Below are positions 20,661-30,992 of a stretch of DNA of 64,000 nucleotides, in pieces. Made by a program: the position numbers and the translations under genes. The first letter of the stretch is position 1. Every line of letters starts with the position of its first letter. Origin of the DNA: an uncultured Schlesneria sp. (GTDB lineage: Bacteria > Planctomycetota > Planctomycetia > Planctomycetales > Planctomycetaceae); NCBI GenBank assembly GCA_903904835.1, contig CAIVEI010000146.1, positions 1-64,000 of the forward strand, in the 5' to 3' direction. A model generated the notes under the pieces. That model was not told the DNA's origin. It was given only the letters and a program-made list of their open reading frames with translations, and made no database searches.

Positions 20661-21350
20661 TCAAAACAGTGTGCGATTCTCTTTGACAGGATGAATGCAC
20701 TCGACGGAATCATGACTCACGCTGTTCACCAGCGAACTGACAGGGTTCCCCCGCAGCCATTCATTCGGGCAAGGGACAAGTAAATTTGTTAACAAGCCTG
20801 GGTCCGTCACATCGGGATTCAACCAATGGTCCCAATCCGATTTCGCAAGAATCACGGGCATACGGTCATGAATGTTTGCCATGAATTCATTGGCCTCGGT
20901 CGTGATCACTGCACAGGACTCAAGTGTATCACCATCAGGTGCCTGCCAGTGGTCCCAAATTCCTGCCATCGCCAACGGTTGACCATCTTCGCGAAAAATA
21001 TTCCAGGGTTGTTTGGATTTGTGGTCTAACCGCTTCCATTCATAAAACCCGTTGGCGGGAATCAAGCATCGGCGCTTGCGAAAGGAATCGCTGAATGAGG
21101 GTTTTGACGTAATCGTTTCACACCGAGCGTTATTCAAAGGTGGGCCGGTGACAGAACTTTTTGTCCAGCTTGGGACCAACCCCCATTGCACCGGTTCTGC
21201 GAGACGCACCCCTTTGGGGTGCATCCGAACGGTCAGGATCTGCTGCATCGGACAAAGGTTGTATCGCGGCAGCCATTCCGGTTCACGAAACAACTCAAAC
21301 ACTTCGGCCAACTCGACCGACGACATCCACAGGTTAATTCGTCCACACAC
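20661..21350 (-). CDS. SRAP-domain protein (HMCES/YedK family)
   Basis: A 229-residue member of the SOS response-associated peptidase family, which forms a covalent thiazolidine link with abasic sites in single-stranded DNA. The catalytic Cys2 is in MCGRINL after Met removal. Other hallmarks are the NARCET segment (about 74-79), GFYEWKR (about 102-108) and HDRMPVIL with the conserved histidine (about 161). The start is fixed by the need for Cys at position 2. It lies 79 bp downstream of fabI on the same strand. Confidence 0.92.
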   Translation of the reverse strand: MCGRINLWMSSVELAEVFELFREPEWLPRYNLCPMQQILTVRMHPKGVRLAEPVQWGLVPSWTKSSVTGPPLNNARCETITSKPSFSDSFRKRRCLIPANGFYEWKRLDHKSKQPWNIFREDGQPLAMAGIWDHWQAPDGDTLESCAVITTEANEFMANIHDRMPVILAKSDWDHWLNPDVTDPGLLTNLLVPCPNEWLRGNPVSSLVNSVSHDSVECIHPVKENRTLF

Positions 21351-21429
21351 GATTTTATTGCTCGCGGCGAAGATTTAAGGAGTTGACACACTCCATTGCT
21401 GTAATGTCCCGGATCGACGCGCGGACCCC

Positions 21430-22239
21430 TTATCCGAGTTTGACGTCAAGTGGCGGAGCCCCCATGACATGATAACCACTGTCACAATGATGCGTTTCGC
21501 CAGTCACACCACTGGAAAGATCACTTAGCAGATACAGACCTGACTTACCGACTTCTTCGACATCGACATTCCTGCGAAGCGGTGACATCGAACCGTACAA
21601 GTTGAGCATGAGATCAATGCCGCTGACGGCGGATGAACTGAGGGTCCTGATCGGACCGGCGCTGAGTGCGTTCACACGAATTTTCTTTTGACCCAATTCG
21701 GCAGCCAGGTACTCAACGGATGATTCCAGCGCCGCTTTACATAGCCCCATGACGTTGTAGCCGGGGATCACCTTTTCGCCGCCGAGATATGACAGCGTAA
21801 TGATACTGCCTCCGTTCGGCATCAATTCTTGAGCCCGCTTGCAGATGGCCATCAAGCTGTACACGCTGATATCCATCGAGGTCTTGAAACCTTCGCGACT
21901 GACCGCGTAGACAGGACCTTTCAGGTCTTCCATAGGAGCGTAAGCGATCGAGTGAACGATAAAGTCGATCGTTCCAAATGTTTCTTTTGCCAGGGCAAAT
22001 GTCTTGTCCAGATCGTCATCCTTCTGAACATCGCACGACACCACCATCTTGGCCCCAATGGGATCGACCAGCTTGCGGACGCGACGTTCCATCTTCGGAC
22101 TGGCAGGGTCTCGGTCAGGAAGATGTGTGAAACCAAGTTCAGCGCCTTCTTTATGCAATTGCTCGGTAATCGCCCATGCGATCGAGTAATCGTTGGCGAT
22201 CCCAAACACCAGCCCTTTTTTTCCCGCCATCAAACTCAT
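21430..22239 (-). CDS. fabI: Enoyl-[acyl-carrier-protein] reductase (NADH)
   Basis: A short-chain dehydrogenase/reductase that does the last reduction in each fatty-acid elongation cycle. It has 269 residues from [24 protein letters not shown] binds NADH in the FabI manner, [10 protein letters not shown] follows, and the catalytic pair lies in [24 protein letters not shown] with Y-x6-K. AAGGAA 7 nt before the ATG at 22239 supports this start over one 14 codons upstream. SRAP follows on the same strand. Cytosolic; triclosan-type inhibitors are known to act on this family. Confidence 0.94.
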   Translation of the reverse strand: MSLMAGKKGLVFGIANDYSIAWAITEQLHKEGAELGFTHLPDRDPASPKMERRVRKLVDPIGAKMVVSCDVQKDDDLDKTFALAKETFGTIDFIVHSIAYAPMEDLKGPVYAVSREGFKTSMDISVYSLMAICKRAQELMPNGGSIITLSYLGGEKVIPGYNVMGLCKAALESSVEYLAAELGQKKIRVNALSAGPIRTLSSSAVSGIDLMLNLYGSMSPLRRNVDVEEVGKSGLYLLSDLSSGVTGETHHCDSGYHVMGAPPLDVKLG

Positions 22240-22388
22240 CGTCGTTTCCTTCTGTATCCAGCGGCAACTCCGTTCCCGCATTTGATAATAACCAGCATCC
22301 TGTCGTCACACGATAACAGAGTCGGAAAAAGCCGCAACCGTCAGCCCCGAATGCTGTCACATCGAGTGTCACTTCATAATTGCGACCT

Positions 22389-22488
22389 GTGCCACTGCTT
22401 AGAGTCTTCGGAGAAGCAGTGTCTTCGCCTGTCCAGCCTCTGAAGCCCGAAGAGCACTACTTGACCCAGGGGGGTCAAGCAATGGCAC
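22389..22488 (+). repeat. REPIN-like element, copy 2
   Basis: Outer ends GTGCCA (22389-22394) and TGGCAC (22483-22488). Arm 1: CACTGCTT (22393-22400) with AAGCAGTG (22414-22421), loop holding GAGTCTTCGG. Arm 2: TCTTCG (22422-22427) with CGAAGA (22448-22453). Arm 3: 22455-22467 with 22472-22484, 11 of 13 pairs. It begins 22 bp beyond the stop of the minus-strand TPR gene at 22511. Confidence 0.85.
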
Positions 22489-22510
22489 AAGTTAAATGCA
22501 AATACGATCA

Positions 22511-25099
22511 CTACTTTCTCACCTTCAGATCTCGTTCGATCGCTTCAAATTGAGCTTTGAGTGGTTCGCCACCAAGGTCAGGGTACAGGACTTTGGTCAC
22601 CTGAATTAACTTGCGAGCTTCGTCGAATTGGTCAAGCCGAACGCAGGCTCGAAGGACTTCTTTTCTGGCAGTCAGCCAGTCCAGCGAGCCGGGTTTCGTG
22701 AGTGACTCCACTCGACGCCAGCATTGTTTCGTCAGAGAGACCGCTTCTGGTTTTGGTGTCTCGGAAAGTAGCTGGGCCAGCTCGCGCTGTTTGTCGGCGT
22801 CTTTGGCAAATTGTTCTGACAATCGTTTCGCAAGTTCGACGGTTTTTCCAATTTCGCCTGTCGCGGCGTAAGTGCTGATCAGACATTGATCGAGGAGCTG
22901 GCACTGTTCTGCGGATAGTTCGTCACGACGACGATCGAGTTGTTGAATGACAAGCCGTTGACAGGAGTCAATACGCTTTCGTTCTTCGGCAACAGTCCCC
23001 GCAAGGAACCCGGTTAATTTTTCCACAACGTCGAGCATTTGAGCGGGGGCGACCGACTTTTGATTCAAAAGTTGTTCTGCGTCGGTTATTCGTCCCATGC
23101 CGGTGAAAGCAACGATACGAAGCGGGATGATTCTCTTTCGAAATGCCTCCATCGTCGTTTCATTCGACAGATCGGAAGCATGTTGACTGACAAACGCGGT
23201 GACCTGTGTCAGCCAATTTTCGGCTTGGCGGCATCGGGATGCGATATCAACTTGAGGTCGCGTCGTAACGCGGGGAGTTCCGGCATCAGCTACGGGAGAA
23301 ATTTCCGACGATTCCATGAGCAATATCGCTGCGAGCCGGAGTGCAGTTTCCGCCGTGGAAACGGTCCATGATTCCGTTGAATCGCCGCGAGTTGAGAGAA
23401 ATTGTGATAATCGTTCGATCGCTTCTCGCTGGAAATCTGCTGACGAAAGATGCCGTTCGTTCAATCGTCGCAGGATCGTTTCGTAGCATCGCGCGGCTCC
23501 GTACAGCGCATCATCTGCTCGAACATGGCCCGCTTCAACTTGCAAATAGAGCGGCAACGCTTGAGTCGCCTGCAGTCGTTGTTCTTCCAGTTGCCCCTTG
23601 AGAAATCGGGCCTCATTCACAGTTGCGTCAACCGGGTAGTCCTTCAAATGACGATCAATTGCATCGGTGTAAGCCTGGCGGCGCTGTTCAGACTTTTTCT
23701 CATCGAACAGTCTACCAAGAGAATAAATGCCAAGAAGATGCGCCTTGGCTGCGCGTTGATTCTTGGAATATTCCGATGTTAAACGAAAGAATTCTGAAGC
23801 GGCGGTTTCGAACTGCTTTTGATCGAGCAAGATGGAGGCTCGGGTCAATCCGAGTTCCATCGCAAGTTCCGTTTGACCATCCTTTCTGGCGGTCGTTTCC
23901 GACAAGGCATATTTTGAAAGAGCCGACTCGATTCTTCCTGCGGTGAAATCCATCCTTGCCTGTTGCATCGATGAATCAAGTTCAGGGCCATATTTTTTTG
24001 TTGTTTGAACATTGTCCCAAAGCTGCCGACAACGCCGACTCCAGAAGCCGCCCACCTGTTCTTCGCAGCGCTCGATCGCCGTGATGATTTGCTCGGTCAA
24101 ACTTTCTGCTAATGTTTCCTGTTGTTTTTCCAGTGTGATCTCACGTAATGCGATTAACGCCCGCGTTTGCAATAACCACATTTCGCCCGTCAGTCGTTGG
24201 CGCCTGCTGCGCGTCTTTAAAAGTAATTGGACAGCTTCAGTTGGGCGTTGAAGTTCCATGAAAACGCGTACTCTTTCGGCAACCATCTCGTCCAAAACCG
24301 CTTCGCCCGCGTTCGGAGGGCTCTTTTCCAGGGCGGTTAGCATGTCCGAAGCGCGCTGAACATCGCCTTTCAGTCGAGAACAAGTCACCAGCAAAACTTT
24401 GGCCAGTGATTGAACCGGTTCGTCTGCGACTCCGATCAGTCGCCTGAGTGATTGTTCGGCGTTGATTGCGTTTGTCGATCGTTCGACGGAACCGATTGGT
24501 GCCAGTTCCGCGAGGTTTCGTGATGACTGAGCCAACTGCCACCGAACTTGATGCAAGAGCGCACGCAATTCGTGACCTGACGGTGTCCCCGACCCGGTTT
24601 TCTTCACGTCACGCGGCGGCTCGGTGAGCTTCTTCTCGATGACCTGCAATTGCTCGTTTGCCTTCGTCGACGCAGTTCGAGCCTGGTTCAACATTGATTC
24701 GTCAAACGGTCGAAGTTCTCGTTCGGCACGTAACCAGTCTCCCTGGGAAACCAGAACTGAAGCGAGTTGACCGTTCAATAATATCGCTTTGGGATTCTGG
24801 CGTTCTTGATCGAGCAGATCCTGAATCACACTTTGAGCTCGTTGCCAAAGTTCGTCGCGTTGTTCGTCGGAAACAAACCCGGCATGTTCGGTCAGCGTGC
24901 GCGATAATTCGATGGCGAAGACGGACCTGTCGGCCAGGGAAAGCTTCGCATTTGCCAGGCGGGCAATCGCTTCTGCTTCGGCAAGCGAAAACAGACCACG
25001 CTGACGCAATTGCTCAAAGTACCGCGCGTGTGTTTCATCGGACATGCCGGTCGATGTCGCCAGACACATCAATAAGAGTAAAACAAAACTCTTCCACAT
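22511..25099 (-). CDS. Secreted TPR-rich protein
   Basis: An 862-residue protein with a signal peptide (MWKSFVLLLLMCLATSTGMS) followed by helical repeats through to the C-terminus, for example RMDFTAGRIESALSKYALSE and LTRASILLDQKQFETAASEF, which match TPR pairs. Probably periplasmic and used for protein binding; no enzyme domain is seen. The ATG at 25099 is chosen because the signal peptide begins there; 11 more codons are open upstream. A REPIN-like element follows its stop codon. I cannot assign a partner. Confidence 0.75.
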   Translation of the reverse strand: MWKSFVLLLLMCLATSTGMSDETHARYFEQLRQRGLFSLAEAEAIARLANAKLSLADRSVFAIELSRTLTEHAGFVSDEQRDELWQRAQSVIQDLLDQERQNPKAILLNGQLASVLVSQGDWLRAERELRPFDESMLNQARTASTKANEQLQVIEKKLTEPPRDVKKTGSGTPSGHELRALLHQVRWQLAQSSRNLAELAPIGSVERSTNAINAEQSLRRLIGVADEPVQSLAKVLLVTCSRLKGDVQRASDMLTALEKSPPNAGEAVLDEMVAERVRVFMELQRPTEAVQLLLKTRSRRQRLTGEMWLLQTRALIALREITLEKQQETLAESLTEQIITAIERCEEQVGGFWSRRCRQLWDNVQTTKKYGPELDSSMQQARMDFTAGRIESALSKYALSETTARKDGQTELAMELGLTRASILLDQKQFETAASEFFRLTSEYSKNQRAAKAHLLGIYSLGRLFDEKKSEQRRQAYTDAIDRHLKDYPVDATVNEARFLKGQLEEQRLQATQALPLYLQVEAGHVRADDALYGAARCYETILRRLNERHLSSADFQREAIERLSQFLSTRGDSTESWTVSTAETALRLAAILLMESSEISPVADAGTPRVTTRPQVDIASRCRQAENWLTQVTAFVSQHASDLSNETTMEAFRKRIIPLRIVAFTGMGRITDAEQLLNQKSVAPAQMLDVVEKLTGFLAGTVAEERKRIDSCQRLVIQQLDRRRDELSAEQCQLLDQCLISTYAATGEIGKTVELAKRLSEQFAKDADKQRELAQLLSETPKPEAVSLTKQCWRRVESLTKPGSLDWLTARKEVLRACVRLDQFDEARKLIQVTKVLYPDLGGEPLKAQFEAIERDLKVRK

Positions 25100-25174
25100 G
25101 ATTCGAGTGCCCTGGACAGTGTGCGTGTCCACAGCACTGTACCATCGAGCTTACCAGTTCGGCAGTCAAATCCG

Positions 25175-27661
25175 TCACTTCAATGCATCTTGAACGATTT
25201 GAATGGTCTCGTCGCGTCGATGTGGTTTGGTCAGGTGTTCGGCGGAAATTTCGAGCTGAATCCGAGCATCCGCTTCTGAAGTCGGTTCCAGGATCAATTC
25301 GAAGGCAACGTTCGTCCGGGGGGCAAGTTCATCGATGGAATCGAAAACAATCCGATCAGCCTTCTTCTGAAAATTCCGGCCGCGAACCTCCACAAGTCGC
25401 AACTCGGATGGAAGCCGAATACTTAATTGGACATTCCTTGCGGAAGCGGTACCTGCGTTTCTCAGTTGCAGCTTGGATGTGATCCGGTCGCCAACCGTCA
25501 CGACACCTGTTGCACTAAGTGTCTCCATTTGCAGTTCCGGTCGACCGACGACATCGACGGTCGAATTGACCGAAGCTGTGCTTCCTGTCGCTCCGGTCGC
25601 CGTGATCTTTCCGCCGAGCGTTCCGGTCTCTTTAGGAACATACTTCACAGTAACAGCTCTGTCATCGCCTGGTGCCAGTGGACCGAGAGTCCAGACGACC
25701 GCTTTCAAACTGGGATCGTATTTCCCTCCATCAGAAGCCGTTTCAAATTCCATCCCGGCAGGTACCACTTCGGCCACGCGAACGTTGGCGACGCGTAAGT
25801 TCCCATCGTTGCGGACGTTATTTGTAAAAACGACTGGTCGCTCGACGTAAACTCGATTCTGGCCTGATCGCGTCAGCACCAGCAGTTCGCCCACAACATT
25901 AATCGTACTTTCAAGTTCTTTTTTGATCCCGCTATCGGCAGTCAGAAACGCTCGATTGCTGCCGCTTCCTGTCGCAGTCGCAGTGACAGGCAAAACAATC
26001 TCTCGGACTTCGTTTGGGGCCAGTTTGCCGATCGGACATTCGATGTCAGTACCGGCTTCATGTTTCAAATGTCCTGGAATGATGTCTCGAACCGAAATAT
26101 TGCTGGCATCAACGGTGCCGATATTTTTCAGATTGAAGACCATGTCGAAAGTTTGTCCAAGACGTACTTCCGGCGGTGCTTTTACGGTGAATTCCAATTG
26201 CGGACTGGCCACCTGAATTTCGGCCGAGACTTCGGTAGCAAAGTAAACGCGAGCAACACTACCGATCGGACCTTCCTGCTTAGGAATCACTTTAATCGAG
26301 ATTTTCTTTTCTTCGTTTGGCTTCAGGGCCGGTTCATTCCAGATCAACCGTTTACCGGAAAGTTCGGCTCGTGGCGAAGTTCCGAGAAGTTCTGTCCCTT
26401 TCGGAATTCGATCTTCAATCACGACGTTATGCGCGACGACGGACCCCGTGTTTTTTACGATGATGGTGTAGATCAACGGCTGGTCCAATACGGCCTGTTG
26501 CTGAGCGATTTTCTCGATCGTCAACCGGGGTTGTTGAAGACCTTTCTGCGACGCATCGCCGACGACACCGTCTCCGCTGAGATCCATGGTCGTCGGTTGA
26601 TCGATATCCGCACGACGCTTCTTCGTGGCAGGTGAACGATCTGGCGGGGCGTCGTTGAATTCTCCCCCTAACTCCGTCGGCATTGCGGGGCGATTCTTTG
26701 AAGGCGATTTCCCCACAGGTGTCTCACCTTCGGTGGAAATGCTGGACGGTTCAGCAGGCAAATTTCGACGAGTTGCCGGTAAAGGCGATTTGTCTGAGTT
26801 CGATGGTTCGAGGGGCGTCGATTCATAGCTCGGTTCTGGAATGTCCGAGTCGGGAAGCTCCAGCGAAGGGGGCTTCGTTGTTTTCGGGTCGTTGTCGAAG
26901 GGGTTCAATTCCTCATCGGCCTTCATCTCGGCCTTCTGTTGTCTGGACATTGCCCGTCGAGACCGTGGAATATCTGCCTCATCGCCGAAATCGAGAGTGC
27001 GAGGTGGCTGTTGCTCTTCTGTCGTGACAGGTGTCTCGTTGCCGGGCGTTGGAATGACCGCATCGGCAAAGGGATCATCCTTCGATTCCGGCGTCCCGTT
27101 CTCACCTTCAATCGAAATCTCGTTGACCTGCCGAATTGGCTGCCGGGGTGCTTCAGGTGTTTCTTCAGGGTGACTCGTCGAAAAATCGGCGTCCGCCAGG
27201 TTTTTCGGTTCGCTGGCAAACTCATCTGAATTCTCGTCTTCAGCGGGAGTTTCTTCGTCTTGCAAACTGGATCCCAGGCGTCGCGGTCCTCGTTTAATGG
27301 GCTCACGTTTTTGACGATTCGGATCATTTGAACCAACAGCGGTCGTTATGTTCGACGCTTCAGGTTCGAAATTACTGACGAGCTCAATTCGATTTTTTTC
27401 CAAAGAACTCGATGGCCGTGGCCTTTTTGGAAGTGGTCGACCTTCGTCAAGTTGGTCCATTGAAACAACAGGCAATGCGTCGCCAGGCCGGTCGGCTGAT
27501 CGGCTGAATTCATTCGAGTTGTCTGCATCTTCAGCACGCTCATCGTCGGAAGAGGTCGAGGTCGCTACTCGGCTCATTCCCTGCTGTGCTTGATAGACCG
27601 CAAAAAGTCCTACCCCGATGACACCCACCATGACGGTGAGTTTCCAGATTCCATTCCACAT
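25175..27661 (-). CDS. Membrane-anchored protein with four DUF11/CARDB-like repeats
   Basis: An 828-residue protein. A single N-terminal membrane segment (KLTVMVGVIGVGLFAVYQA, about 7-25) is followed by about 330 residues of low-complexity, acidic, Pro/Ser/Glu-rich sequence, then four beta-sandwich repeats starting near LIYTIIVKNTGSVVAHNV, FDMVFNLKNIGTVDASNI, VVFTNNVRNDGNLRVANV and TSKLQLRNAGTASARNV. These are DUF11/CARDB-type repeats of surface proteins. The start at 27661 follows GAAGGGATTCCC; the open frame extends 92 codons further but lacks protein-like composition. Probably an envelope linker or adhesion protein. Confidence 0.8.
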   Translation of the reverse strand: MWNGIWKLTVMVGVIGVGLFAVYQAQQGMSRVATSTSSDDERAEDADNSNEFSRSADRPGDALPVVSMDQLDEGRPLPKRPRPSSSLEKNRIELVSNFEPEASNITTAVGSNDPNRQKREPIKRGPRRLGSSLQDEETPAEDENSDEFASEPKNLADADFSTSHPEETPEAPRQPIRQVNEISIEGENGTPESKDDPFADAVIPTPGNETPVTTEEQQPPRTLDFGDEADIPRSRRAMSRQQKAEMKADEELNPFDNDPKTTKPPSLELPDSDIPEPSYESTPLEPSNSDKSPLPATRRNLPAEPSSISTEGETPVGKSPSKNRPAMPTELGGEFNDAPPDRSPATKKRRADIDQPTTMDLSGDGVVGDASQKGLQQPRLTIEKIAQQQAVLDQPLIYTIIVKNTGSVVAHNVVIEDRIPKGTELLGTSPRAELSGKRLIWNEPALKPNEEKKISIKVIPKQEGPIGSVARVYFATEVSAEIQVASPQLEFTVKAPPEVRLGQTFDMVFNLKNIGTVDASNISVRDIIPGHLKHEAGTDIECPIGKLAPNEVREIVLPVTATATGSGSNRAFLTADSGIKKELESTINVVGELLVLTRSGQNRVYVERPVVFTNNVRNDGNLRVANVRVAEVVPAGMEFETASDGGKYDPSLKAVVWTLGPLAPGDDRAVTVKYVPKETGTLGGKITATGATGSTASVNSTVDVVGRPELQMETLSATGVVTVGDRITSKLQLRNAGTASARNVQLSIRLPSELRLVEVRGRNFQKKADRIVFDSIDELAPRTNVAFELILEPTSEADARIQLEISAEHLTKPHRRDETIQIVQDALK

Positions 27662-28049
27662 GGGAATCCCTTCCCCAAAATGCCCCCCGACACTCGCGAA
27701 ACCACCGCATAGCGGTTTGATTGCCGGTTTGACAGAAAAATGCAGTTTACAAAGGCGCAAATCCATCCGGCGGTTTCTGCCAGACCAGCAAAGGTGAGTC
27801 TCTAACAGATTTGGAATTCTCTGGAAAGAGGAATACAGAGACCGAAAACGCTGAAGATGGTCGCCCTGCGAGAACTCAAAACCGGAATCTTCGTCACATT
27901 TTGACTTAACGGCAAAGTTTTTCCAGAAGTTCGGCAATCGTTATAACCGATACTGCTGGTATAGCCGTTAGTGTCGGTGCGTCGAGTCCTTGACGGTAGG
28001 GATTCAGCGCACTGAAGACCCGTCGGGCTACACTTGTCAGGGAACCATC
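27662..28049. other. Divergent intergenic region, 388 bp
   Basis: Between the DUF11 gene and the BBP7 gene, which point apart, so it should carry both promoters. No gene, strong hairpin or repeat was recognised. Confidence 0.45.
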
Positions 28050-29522
28050 ATGACCGGACGGATTCCATTTGGTTTGCTCACAATGCTGACGGCATTGATT
28101 TGTGCACCAATTCAGGCTCAGGACCTAATGGGACCGCCTTCCGGAAACGGAGTGCAACCTGCGGGGTTTCACGCGTTTCAAGAAGCGGACAGCCCAGGCC
28201 AATATCACGGTATTCCGCTGGGATATCAGCGAACACCTGCAGGCCCTCCTGGCCCTCAGCCAACGACGATTTATGAAGAACTGCCGGATGATCAGGGCTT
28301 GGGCTTGGACGAAGGTCCGCTCGGCCGGATGCTGACAGATACGTTCCGGCACGCCTGGTTCCGCAGCGAATACCTTCTATGGAACATCTCGGCTCCAGGA
28401 CACGGCATTCTCGGTGCACAACCGCAGAACGGAAGTGTGACTGCGGTAAACGCATTCAACCCGTATTCGAACTATGGTGCGCCAGGCCCCCAGAATCTTG
28501 CCAATGGCGTGGTGTTTGCCAGAACGGTCAACACGATTCAGGGTGTGGCAACGACTCCGGGGCTTGACAACTTTTCTATCAATAACCTGAACGGGTTCCG
28601 TGGTACGTTTGGAATGCCCGTTGCGACAGGTTCGTTAGAAATCAGTTCGTTCGTACTTCAATCGAGTTCCGACACCTACAACGGTGGGAATATTAACGCG
28701 AACGTTTACGAGGGGAATGTTTCCCCCGGCGTTGGAACAGGCTTCATCCAGGTCCAGAAGACGGCGACGCCCGCCGTACTCGGTACGTTCCCGCTTGTCG
28801 GTAGCAACGCTCAGGAAGCTCAGTTCATCACGCAGCCACTACTGGTTAACGGCGTTCAGCAGCCCTTAACAGCGACCTCGCCTGGCCTCGACTATGATGT
28901 GAGTTACCAGGCTCGGCTGACAACGTTTGCTTGGGGAGCGGAAGCCAACTACGTCCCCGACAGCCCTGACCCGAATTCGCTGTTTCAATTTCGTCCTGTC
29001 TTCGGTGCACGCTACTTTAACTTCCGAGACAGCCTTGATCAGTTCGGTCAGTACAATTATGCAACCGGAACCCCAGCGGTAAGCTCGGTTGTTTCCCGAA
29101 GTATTAATTCTGCCGCAACGAACCACATTTTTGGACCTCAGGTCGGTGTGCGAGCCGAAGCAATGCACTCGCGGTTCCTGTTCGGGGTCGAACCAAAGAT
29201 CATGTTAGGTATGAACTCCTGGCAATCGACTCTCGATACCAGCAATGTGCTAAGCCCAACCGATCCGTCTCAAAGCCTTGTTCAGAAGGGAACAACGTTC
29301 ACACCGTTGTTTGACGCCAAGTTCTATTCAAACGTGGCCGTGACGAAAAACTTTTCGGCTTACGTCGCTTACAACTACATCTGGGCGGGTCAGGTTAATC
29401 GAAGCTACAACGATATTCAGTACAACATCCTGAATGCGAATCATTCGAATTTCGGTCTGCTCAGAAACTACTCGGGAGCCACTTTGCAGGGACTTTCGTT
29501 CGGATGCGAATTCCGTTATTGA
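28050..29522 (+). CDS. BBP7-family outer-membrane beta-barrel protein
   Basis: A 490-residue protein with a signal peptide (MTGRIPFGLLTMLTALICAP...QAQD), an N-terminal low-complexity segment, a WFRSEYLLWNISAPG motif (about 107-121) typical of the planctomycete BBP7 barrels, alternating aromatic/polar strands such as FRPVFGARYFNFRDSL and FSAYVAYNYIWAGQV, and a C-terminal aromatic residue (SFGCEFRY) as in Bam-inserted outer-membrane proteins. The ATG at 28050 follows AGGGA. It should sit in the outer membrane; transport or structural role is unknown. Confidence 0.82.
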   Translation: MTGRIPFGLLTMLTALICAPIQAQDLMGPPSGNGVQPAGFHAFQEADSPGQYHGIPLGYQRTPAGPPGPQPTTIYEELPDDQGLGLDEGPLGRMLTDTFRHAWFRSEYLLWNISAPGHGILGAQPQNGSVTAVNAFNPYSNYGAPGPQNLANGVVFARTVNTIQGVATTPGLDNFSINNLNGFRGTFGMPVATGSLEISSFVLQSSSDTYNGGNINANVYEGNVSPGVGTGFIQVQKTATPAVLGTFPLVGSNAQEAQFITQPLLVNGVQQPLTATSPGLDYDVSYQARLTTFAWGAEANYVPDSPDPNSLFQFRPVFGARYFNFRDSLDQFGQYNYATGTPAVSSVVSRSINSAATNHIFGPQVGVRAEAMHSRFLFGVEPKIMLGMNSWQSTLDTSNVLSPTDPSQSLVQKGTTFTPLFDAKFYSNVAVTKNFSAYVAYNYIWAGQVNRSYNDIQYNILNANHSNFGLLRNYSGATLQGLSFGCEFRY

Positions 29523-29597
29523 CCTCAATGGATTTCCGGCCTAGAGTCCGCCACTTTGATCGTCAATCGTTGTCAACGGATGCGAAAGGAATCGCAG

Positions 29598-30782
29598 ATG
29601 ACCTACACCCTGACTATGACCGAAGATCGACCGGTGCCGTTTATCGATCTGGTGCCTCAATTTAACGCCATGTCTGCAGAAATCATGGCCACCGTCGAAA
29701 AAGTCTTCTCAGAACAAAAATTTATTCTGGGCGAAGAGGTTTCCGAGCTGGAACGCGAAATCGCTGAATACTGCGATGCACGTCACGCAATCGGTTGTAA
29801 CTCGGGAACTGACGCACTGATTATTGCATTGCAAGCTTTGGGAATTGGCGAAGGTGACGAAGTCATCACGACACCGTTCTCGTTCTTCGCCACTGCAAGT
29901 TCGATCTGCCGGGCTGGTGCGACACCTGTTTTTGTCGACATCAACCCTGAAACGTTCAATCTCGATGCCAATGCCGTTGAAGATGCGATTACGCCGCGAA
30001 CTAAAGCGATCATGCCAGTGCATCTCTTCGGGCAATGCTGCGATATGGAAAGCCTGTGGCGGATCGCCCAGAAGTACGACCTGGAAATTGTCGAAGATGC
30101 CTGTCAGGCGATTGGTGCTGAATACCAGGGCCGACGAACGGGTGTTTTGGGATCTGTCGGTTGCTTCAGCTTCTTCCCGACGAAAAACCTCGGTGGAGCG
30201 GGCGATGGCGGAATGATGACCACCGACGACCCTGAATTGGCCAAACGACTGAAATGCCTTCGAGTCCACGGTGACGTCGGCCAGTACGAACATATTGAAG
30301 TCGGAATGAACAGCCGCCTGGATTCGCTGCAAGCCGCAGTCCTGCGAGTGAAGCTGAGAAAGCTTGATTCCTGGACCGAAGCACGCCAGCAGAACGCTAA
30401 TCATTATGGCGAAATGTTCCGACAGGAAGGTGTCCTCGACACGATCATTCTTCCGAAGATTGAACCGAACCGGCGACATGTCTTCAACCAGTATTGCATC
30501 CGAGTCCGTCAGGGCCACCGAGATCAATTGATGCAGCACCTGAAGGGGAAAAAAATCGGCTGTGCCGTTTATTATCCAAAGCCGCTGCATCTGCAAAAAT
30601 GCTTCAAGCACCTGGGCTACCGACCCGGTCAATTCCCGGAATCAGAAGCCGCTTCACGTGACATCCTCGCACTGCCCAGCTACCCCGAATTGCCGGTGAG
30701 CGATCAAGCTCGGGTCGTTGCTGCTGTCAGTGATGCATGCAAAGAGCTGCGAGCAAACCGAAGTCAGCGTCGCGCTGCGTGA
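29598..30782 (+). CDS. DegT/DnrJ/EryC1/StrS-family aminotransferase
   Basis: A PLP-dependent sugar aminotransferase of 394 residues. PFIDLVPQFNAM starts the fold, GCNSGTDALIIALQALGI (about 67-84) binds PLP phosphate, VEDACQAIGAEY (about 165-176) holds the ring-contacting aspartate, and Lys196 in FFPTKNLGGAGDGGM is the Schiff-base lysine. These enzymes aminate keto-sugar nucleotides for polysaccharide or glycan synthesis. AAAGGA 6-11 nt before the ATG at 29598 supports that start. No sugar-nucleotide genes are adjacent. A strong terminator follows. Confidence 0.92.
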   Translation: MTYTLTMTEDRPVPFIDLVPQFNAMSAEIMATVEKVFSEQKFILGEEVSELEREIAEYCDARHAIGCNSGTDALIIALQALGIGEGDEVITTPFSFFATASSICRAGATPVFVDINPETFNLDANAVEDAITPRTKAIMPVHLFGQCCDMESLWRIAQKYDLEIVEDACQAIGAEYQGRRTGVLGSVGCFSFFPTKNLGGAGDGGMMTTDDPELAKRLKCLRVHGDVGQYEHIEVGMNSRLDSLQAAVLRVKLRKLDSWTEARQQNANHYGEMFRQEGVLDTIILPKIEPNRRHVFNQYCIRVRQGHRDQLMQHLKGKKIGCAVYYPKPLHLQKCFKHLGYRPGQFPESEAASRDILALPSYPELPVSDQARVVAAVSDACKELRANRSQRRAA

Positions 30783-30794
30783 CCTACGTCTTTT

Positions 30795-30839
30795 GAAAAC
30801 GGCATAATCGAATTCGGTTATGCCGTTTTCTTTTTCTTT
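30795..30839 (+). terminator. Rho-independent terminator after the aminotransferase
   Basis: GAAAACGGCATAA (30795-30807) pairs perfectly with TTATGCCGTTTTC (30818-30830). The interior CG/CG and a T-G pair extend the stem to 16 bp around an AATT loop. TTTTTCTTT follows directly. The flanking A and T tracts may let it also work on the minus strand for moaE. Confidence 0.9.
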
Positions 30840-30992
30840 GCAAACGAAAGCTCAGCGCAAGCATCATCGTCATCAGCAACCCAATCTGAGGGGTAGGCCC
30901 GCCGAATGGCCGAGTCGATGAGTCTTCGTCTCACTTTGCAAATTCCATCGGTTTAGGGTTCAAAGCGATCGATCTGACCGATCATCGTTTGT

